64,000 nucleotides of DNA from Bursaphelenchus xylophilus (Eukaryota > Nematoda > Chromadorea > Rhabditida > Aphelenchoididae). The notes beneath the pieces are model-generated. The model was not told where the DNA came from. It saw only the letters and a list, made by a program, of their open reading frames with translations, and made no database searches. The translations under genes and the position numbers were made by a program. Position 1 is the first letter of the stretch, and every line of letters starts with the position of its first letter. The stretch spans positions 2,170,001-2,234,000 of the forward strand of contig CAJFCV020000003.1 of the NCBI GenBank assembly GCA_904066235.2. The letters are read 5' to 3'. This document shows positions 57,626-64,000 of this stretch, one piece after another.

Positions 57626-60600
57626 TCAAAAGTTACTGAACTGATGGACGGGCGGCTCATCGATGTAGGGCAGATTGGCATGCTGAGTGGCCTCTGGGAT
57701 GGAGTAGTCGCCTGCGGCATTCTGTCGGGCTTGACGGGGCTGCTGCTGCCTACCCGATCCTCTTCGACTCTTGATGTAGTGAGCAATTGAAGAGGTACAA
57801 AGACACTGAAAAAAGAGCTTGTTGTTAAAGGTGATACAGACGAAAAAGGAAAAAGCTTTACAATTTGTACTTTCTCGGCAATTTCGGCTTCATGATAAAC
57901 CGAATAAAAATTTCTTATCCCAGAGATTTCGCAATTTGTTGTGGAGCCTCAAAAGCCTCCACAGAGACGGACCTGATCCAGTGGAAAAAGTACGATTTTC
58001 CATCCGGAAAGTATCAAAAAATGTAGCAAAATACCTCCCTCTCCAAGTGAAAAAACTCTGATTTCAAAAGCGCGTCTTCAAAACGGAGTTTTTGCGCTTG
58101 GAGAGGGAGGCATTTTGCTTCATTTTTGACACTTCCCGGATGCAAAATGGTACGTTTTTTGTCACTGTATCAGGTCCGTCTCTCTAATTGAGAAATCTCT
58201 GGGATAAGAACTTTTTATACGAAATTTTTTATCATGGAGTCGAAATTGCCGAGAAAGTACAAATTGTAAAGTTTTTTCTTTTTTTTCGTACTTTAGTATT
58301 GCCAAAAGTTTGATGAAATTGGATTGTAATCCCCTTTTTAATTAGCATTCCCTCCAAAAAATAACTTACTGTTTCGTTTCCGCCATTCATATAGTCGATG
58401 TATCGATACCAAATTACCATTAACACCATAGCTCCCAACATGAATACAAAACCGAGGATTAGAATACCGACTGTACCGGAAATGACTCCAAGAATATGCC
58501 AGTCGAAAGCCTTCTGAAAACAGGAAATTTGGATTAGATTGGGAATGTTTTTGTAAATTTGGAATGTTTATAACATTTTCTAGGTATTTCGTGTCCTTTC
58601 GAAAGTATCACAACCTGTTGTTTGGCAGGTAATAAATTTTTGTGGGCGGAAAGGATGGCAAAAATAGACCCATTCGATGGGATTATAGTGGATTTGTTAC
58701 GAACAAATATGAATGGAAAAAACCCCTTCGTTAACTACTACTTTATGGACCAAAAAATTAATATACTCGGGTAAAACCCTTAACGAGTTTTTCATAACAA
58801 AGCCTACCTGCTTGAAGATGAGAATTCCCACCAAAAGGGCCTTAATTAGCGTATAAACTGACACCACGGTCAGGACGAAAATGTTGATGTAGACCAGGTC
58901 CAGCACCTCGAAATACAGCGACATCCCCAAGCAGATAAGCGACAAAAACCAAATAAAACATAGGACCAGGTAGACCACACACGAAGCGCGAAGAATGTTG
59001 AGTAGTTCGAATTCCAAATTCCCAATGTGAAGGATTGCTGGTCGGACCAAGGGAAATGGCCCGTCGTAGATCTTCTCGTAGTATCCAGGCTCCTCTTCAT
59101 CTAGGTCTTCCGATAAGTCACTAGTTGACATTGTTGCCGTACTTGAAGGTTGTGTAGTATTAAGCTCTGTTGGCTGTAGTTCGTCGTCCGGTTTTATTAG
59201 CTCTTCACTTTCGGTTGTACCTGCCCCAGCGTTTGTTGTTGCAACAATAACTGGGCTGGGTGTTGTTGTTTGGAACATTGAAGGGACGGTTGTGATTTCT
59301 GCAGCCCGAACAGTCGAAGGAACGGTAGCTGCAGCTGTCGGAATTGTATCCGCATTTCCTTGTACGTCCTGAAATTAAAAATTGCCAAGTTAATTTACGT
59401 AAATAACAAAGTAAAATTTAATGGCGGAATGTTTACAGCTGCAATTTTTTGAACTTTTAAGGAAAGTGCATCTTTAACTTACGTCAGTTTGAGGCAAGTC
59501 AATCTCATCTTCCATGTTTGGAGGTGGATTTGGCTGCGGTTCCTCGGGATTTAGCTGATTGACGGGCTGATCGAGTTGAATTGGAGTAGGAAATAGATCT
59601 TGTTTTGGGGGCGCAGCGGCCTCTTTAGGTTCTTTGACGTTCTCCGCTTCTTGATCATCAGTTTCTTCAGTGGCTTTTTCCTCGTCTTCTTTTTTCTTCT
59701 TGTTCTTTCCTTTGCCACCTTTCTTCTTACCCTTCTTTATTGTGTTGTTATCCTGTTCCTCTCCGTCGCCAGCTTCTTCTAATGGAGGATTCTCATCATT
59801 CTGTCGTTTGACACGAGTGTGCCAATCAGAAACAGCGAACGCTTGGGAGTAGCCTATGATCTCTCCTTTCTCGTTGACATGCGTTCGGTTCACACCGATG
59901 TGAAAGACTCCATTTGCGATTGTTGAGTATCCACCGATATGACAAAAGAAAATGGATACAATTGCAGCGCATAGAACAAAGGCTATTCCTTGAAAACTTA
60001 GTGCAAATACACCGCTTTTGCGCGCTGGAATTGTGCAAATCCCCTTTACTGGAGTCCCGCTGTATCCACCATTCTCGCCGTCAGGGCGAGTTCCGTTCGA
60101 AGTCTCCATTCGTGCTGTTGATGGAAGATCGGAATCAATGTTGATTACACGAAATGGAGTTGGTGCTCGCCTCAAGTTGTTGAATGGATAATAAAATTGA
60201 AGCACCTCGTACGTATTGGCGAAGTGGCTCGGGCCTTCTTCTGCTGCTTGTTGTGTGTTTTCCAATTGACCGGTTGAATCAGATGAAATACAGGCTTGTA
60301 GACCGTATTTCTTCACTAACTCGTTAAATCTTTCGTTATGGTCGAGCTCAGCCAGTGCTTTCTTGTAGAGCTGGAACTGATCGCAAACACTTGCTGTCGA
60401 AGCGCTAGAGTATTTGTGGGTGCTACCCTCGTTGCAGCTGGAGGATGGAAGGTCGATCTCTTCGTTCTCTCGATTCTTCCAATAAGAACTCTCCTTCCGC
60501 CTGGCCTTGTTTGTCGATAAAGGCGGAGGAGTTTGTGTCACCGGATTGTTGAAGCGTTTATGATAAGGGACGAAGAAATTCTCCTCTTGCGGTAGTTGAA

Positions 60601-60988
60601 TAGGCTCCTCCTTTGGGTCTGTGATTTTGTTGCTTTGGTCTCGCTGATGACTGTACAGATAAGTCAACGCGGCCGAGTTTGCGAAATAACTGGGCGGACG
60701 ACTTGAATCCGCCGACGAAACACTAGACCACTCAATTCGGCTGGTTGGTTTTCTCCTTCGCCGTCTTCGACTTCGTCGTTCAGTTGGGATTCGTTCGGTT
60801 GTTGACGAAAAATCTGTAAATGAGCTCTCGTCGTCTGTTACACCCGGGCTGGACGAACTGTAGTCGGTGTCCACGGAGGCTGTCGATACAACTAAATGAG
60901 GCAATGGATTAGTAGGAAGGTTCACGGCTGTCGGTCCGAGACCGTCCACGGCACGAATGCCCGCGAATTCCACCCCAAACGACGACAA
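57626..60988 (-). CDS. Large multi-pass membrane protein, unknown family (5' end not found)
   Basis: Four phase-0 exons: 59483-60988, 58808-59368, 58370-58513 and 57626-57805, at least 795 residues. The N-terminal 300 residues are Ser/Arg-rich (TERRSRRRRRRKPTSR). Then come membrane helix FALSFQGIAFVLCAAIVSIF, a luminal or extracellular part with an NRT sequon and an RVKR site, a KKGKKKGGKGKNKKKK stretch, a Thr/Ser/acidic stretch, helices in VVYLVLCFIWFLSLICLGM, INIFVLTVVSVYTLIKALLV and GTVGILILGFVFMLGAMVLM, and a short tail ending HQFSNF. The first exon has no ATG upstream before a stop near 61090, so at least one 5' exon lies to the right. The frame of the last exon was set by phase. Family unknown. 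Confidence 0.72.
57858..58268. mobile_element. Palindrome in an intron with an R2 element at its centre
   Basis: Arms CAATTTGTACTTTCTCGGCA...CTTATCCCAGAGATTTC (57860-57930) and complement (58195-58268). The centre is occupied by R2 (about 57965-58183; GACGGACCTGATCCAGTGG / TATCAGGTCCGTC) and a small hairpin, TGTGGAGCC...GGCTCCACA-like, at 57935-57962. It lies in the last intron of the membrane-protein gene. Confidence 0.7.
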
Positions 60989-63900
60989 TTCGGCCTCGAG
61001 GGAATGGGAATGCCGAGTTAAAGGTGGTGTTTTGATTCGGATTCTACCGGCCGCCGTAATTAGGCGTCGCCAGGAATGTGTTCGGCCCTAATTGTGTCGG
61101 CAATAAAAATTGAGAAAATTTCCTCGGAAATGAGAGGGATTGAGCCCCAGGATTCTGTGTCCCCCCACTGGGCCTTCAGGGGCTTACGTATCGCGAATGT
61201 TTTAAGCCGTTGGCGGCACACCGGTAAACCCCACAGAAAGCTCGTCGAAATGAATGTAATGTGGCCGAAGGCGGAGTCCCTCTCTTTTCTCTTTTTGGAC
61301 GGTTGATAAAGACACGTTACACTTGTCAGCTGTCCTTGTGAGTTGTGAAGAAAGTTTAGTGCTTCTCAATGGGAAAGGAAAATATGCGATCCTTGAGAAA
61401 GTAACGTTCCGTGCTTTCGAGCCCAGCGTGACAGGTGGAATTACCTTTCGGGGACGGGCAAAGGAAATAGCTATAATTGGCAAAGGACGGAGATGTTGAC
61501 AGTATGTAGTAGATGTCAATCGTGGGAAAGAAAGAAGGACGCCTTTAAGGATTAGTAGTCTTGGCTCTTTTTGTACAGTTGTAGAAAAGAAGTGAAGAGT
61601 AATTGCCCAAAAACCGTAACTTGGCCGCAAAAATAACTCCCCCGACCGGATGCGGACCAAAAACCGCACGAAATGTTATGCAAATGAAGAGAAATGACCG
61701 AACGGCCGAAGAATGCAGTTGCGTTCGATTCCCGACGCTTCGGTGAGCCGAAAACGCCACCGGGCCAAAGGTAAGGGAGAGCGCCGCAGCGCACTGGCCA
61801 CTCGCTTCCGAATCTCTCCACACCTGGCTCACCGAATCTCTTCCGCAGGGCGTTTCGGCGCCGGTCGTCAAGTTTTCGGCCTCACTGGCTGGTTTTTCTC
61901 TTTGGCCACTGCGCTCTGAAACAGGCTCGCTGGCCAACTTGCGGTCGTTGTCCGGGCGATGGACTCGAAAAACAACGGTCGAATCGGGTCACACAAAGTC
62001 GGAAATAAACGTGTTGATGAAGAGGAAAGAACGTTTCTTCGGGAGTTCCTTTGTAGTGCTAGAAGTCGTTCTTTGGGCCTGGCTATTTGTTCAAGTTTTG
62101 ATGTGGTTGCAGTTGAAGTTTCTGTTCTTTTGTCGTGTTTGTAGATGTGTTGATTCCAGCAGACTTGTCGAATCGAAAGTTTGTTTTGTTGAACTTTGCG
62201 AAGTTCGTACTCGTAGGCGAGTAATTTCCTTTGTATTGTTGGCAATTTTCTGGGTCAGATGTATTGTCACCCTCTTCTTCTGAGCTCCCCGTTGTTTGTT
62301 TTATGTCGTGCGTCAGTTTTGTGCACGCAGAAGGCTGTTGCCTTTCCCAAGGACTATCACTTTGCCGTCTTCTCGGTCGTCAGGGAAACCCTGAAAGAAA
62401 AAACATTTGAGGTAAAGCAAAGCGCAATTAAAAATATCGGAGAATAACACGCAAACGTTTGAAAGGATTATATGCAAGTGTAGTTGTGGAATGGTCTATA
62501 ATTCCAAGAAAATTGAGAAAATTGTAAATATTGAAGATCTGCAAAAATAAAAAACTCTAACTTCCATAGAAAGTGAAGCCCTGCAAGAACGGTAACAATA
62601 TTTACCGCAGGACTAACAGTTTTATGCGGATAGCAGGTGTTATTTCTCCAAACTCTGGAAGAAGTACAAGAGTTACGCCTGAATTAAAATGTAACCGTCG
62701 TCAAATGCCGCCTAGAAAAAAAAGTAAATGATGCCGACGATTTACTGAAGTCACGTTATCTCTTATTCGAGGCAGTGGACTACTGCAGATTAGGCGATGA
62801 ATGTGGATGGATTACTGTGCTACTTCATTGTGAAATCTCAGAAATTTTCGTACAAACAATGGAAGAGTAGAGATTTAAAGGCCTATAAAGCTGAAAATCA
62901 TATAATATCATAGCATTTTGCCAGCGAAAATACCGTAGAACAGATTAAAATCGAGTATTTTGAGTCCCCAATTAGTAATGAACACCGTGAATACCCTGAA
63001 TTACAAAAAACACGGGTTAGATTAGATGTGGATTGATAAGTTTTTTTTATAAAGAACAGTGAATTAAGCCGGATTATACCAGAAACTTGACGATTTCAAG
63101 CCGGACAAAAATAAGTCGTCCCAGTTTTTCGTCTTTACGGCTTTTTGTAAACGGCCGGAAAGGCGGGCATTCAGAAGTTCTGGTCGTTCCCCCCTTTATT
63201 TCCAAGCTTTGTCCCGGATTTGTGGAGATTGAGAGAAGCGAAAAAGTCAACAAAAGTGTAATTGCCTAAGGGAATCTGCAGTAAATAAGAAAATGTCAAT
63301 TGAAAAACAAAAAGCAGCATGATATGGCAGGGTTATTGAGATTTGCCGGCTTTAGCGGTGCGTGGGCTGACTTCCGAAAGTTTGGAATGGCATTCAAAAG
63401 GCAATGGGGAAATAATTTAGAGGGATTGAAAATAAAAAAGCAATATAAAATGATTAGTAAGCTTTACCGCAATACCGAAACTATGACATAAAATGGTCAG
63501 ATGGAATTCCGGATTTTCGCTTGTCGAAACCCCTTGAAGCCATGGGAAAAATGACCTTTTTGTAGCTGGAAAATCAAGTATTCGGAGCGGTCACGGACTC
63601 TGTATATCACAAAAAACGAGCTACATTTCAAATTCCCGGCTAACTACGTAGTATCACATGCCTAAAACAACAAAAAATCCCTTGAAATCAGCACGCAAGA
63701 CAGGCGGAATGAAGGCGTAAAGAATCCCCGTCTAATGATTTGGGCGTGAATAAGAATCCGTACTTGGGATATATTAGTAAATCATTAGTAAATTCGGATT
63801 AAACTCGACATGATTAGCCCATAAATTTACAAAACCAAGAAGGCCGATCATAAAGGAAATGAGAGTTTTGAAATTGCACTGGAAGAGTTGCAAGATTTCA

Positions 63901-64000
63901 AAGTTTTCTGGCGAAAAATGCTGAAAAGATTAGCTTCGGATTAGAGGAACAGACTGGATTAAGTTGGAAATGCTTTTCTACAGTATTCTCCCGAAGAATT
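60989..64000. other. 3-kb region without a supported gene; probable 5' region of the membrane-protein gene
   Basis: 61000-62300 is noticeably more GC-rich than other intergenic DNA and open on several frames of both strands, but none has an ATG, splice sites and domain together. It may hold the missing first exon(s) and promoter of the minus-strand gene. 62300-64000 is AT-rich and empty by eye, without the nested palindromes that fill other gaps. Confidence 0.4.

Noticed and set aside
61868..62245. 125-codon minus frame and overlapping plus frames at 61-62.3 kb
   Set aside because: No ATG, no convincing splice signals, no domain; overlapping open frames on both strands reflect GC content.

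Overview
The window is nuclear DNA from a nematode. It combines short, AT-rich, mostly GT-AG introns ending in TTTCAG or TTTTAG with nematode-type families: an Srh/Str-like seven-transmembrane chemoreceptor, a CX-module membrane protein, a TIL-domain secreted inhibitor and a CS-alpha-beta defensin-like peptide. Conserved genes such as V-ATPase subunit A, COQ2, p23/DAF-41, LENG8/THP3 and an RSF1-like PHD protein are clearly readable. I cannot name the species. Noncoding DNA is AT-rich and crowded with palindromic (foldback) elements. All exon boundaries given were placed by hand from frame continuity and splice signals, with no transcript or database support.

Layout. 1-10 kb: two tandem minus-strand Gly-rich secreted/membrane proteins (the second with a CX module), separated by a GCACTGTGCG minisatellite and a ~283 bp tandem repeat. 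10-24.5 kb: a gene-free block of transposon relics. It contains repeated copies of one element family (called R1 here), a nested hAT pair, and a 2.9 kb palindrome that carries two further palindromic elements in its central TA repeat. 24.6-37 kb: a two-TIL inhibitor, a chemoreceptor whose 2 kb intron is full of foldbacks, COQ2, and a defensin-like gene split by a 2.4 kb foldback inside its signal peptide, itself hit by a second element. 37-54 kb, mostly minus strand: a small membrane protein, LENG8/THP3, then plus-strand p23/DAF-41, the RSF1-like gene (nested palindromes in one intron), a five-TM protein and an orphan secreted protein. 54.8-57 kb: V-ATPase subunit A, which stops at about 75% of its normal length. 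57.6-61 kb: a large orphan multi-TM protein. 61-64 kb: no gene I can support.

How it fits together. No operon, pathway cluster or secondary-metabolite locus is evident; the genes are unrelated housekeeping and secreted/membrane genes. The unusual content is the mobile DNA. Elements with TA, TGA, TTA, CCACA, CGAAA, 8-bp and 11-bp target duplications can be delimited by eye, and several sit at or near the dyad centre of an older palindrome. A second genome-wide feature is a short motif, TATATTATCCATGA or TATATTACACTAGA, that recurs in introns and intergenic gaps in both orientations but is rare in the transposon block.
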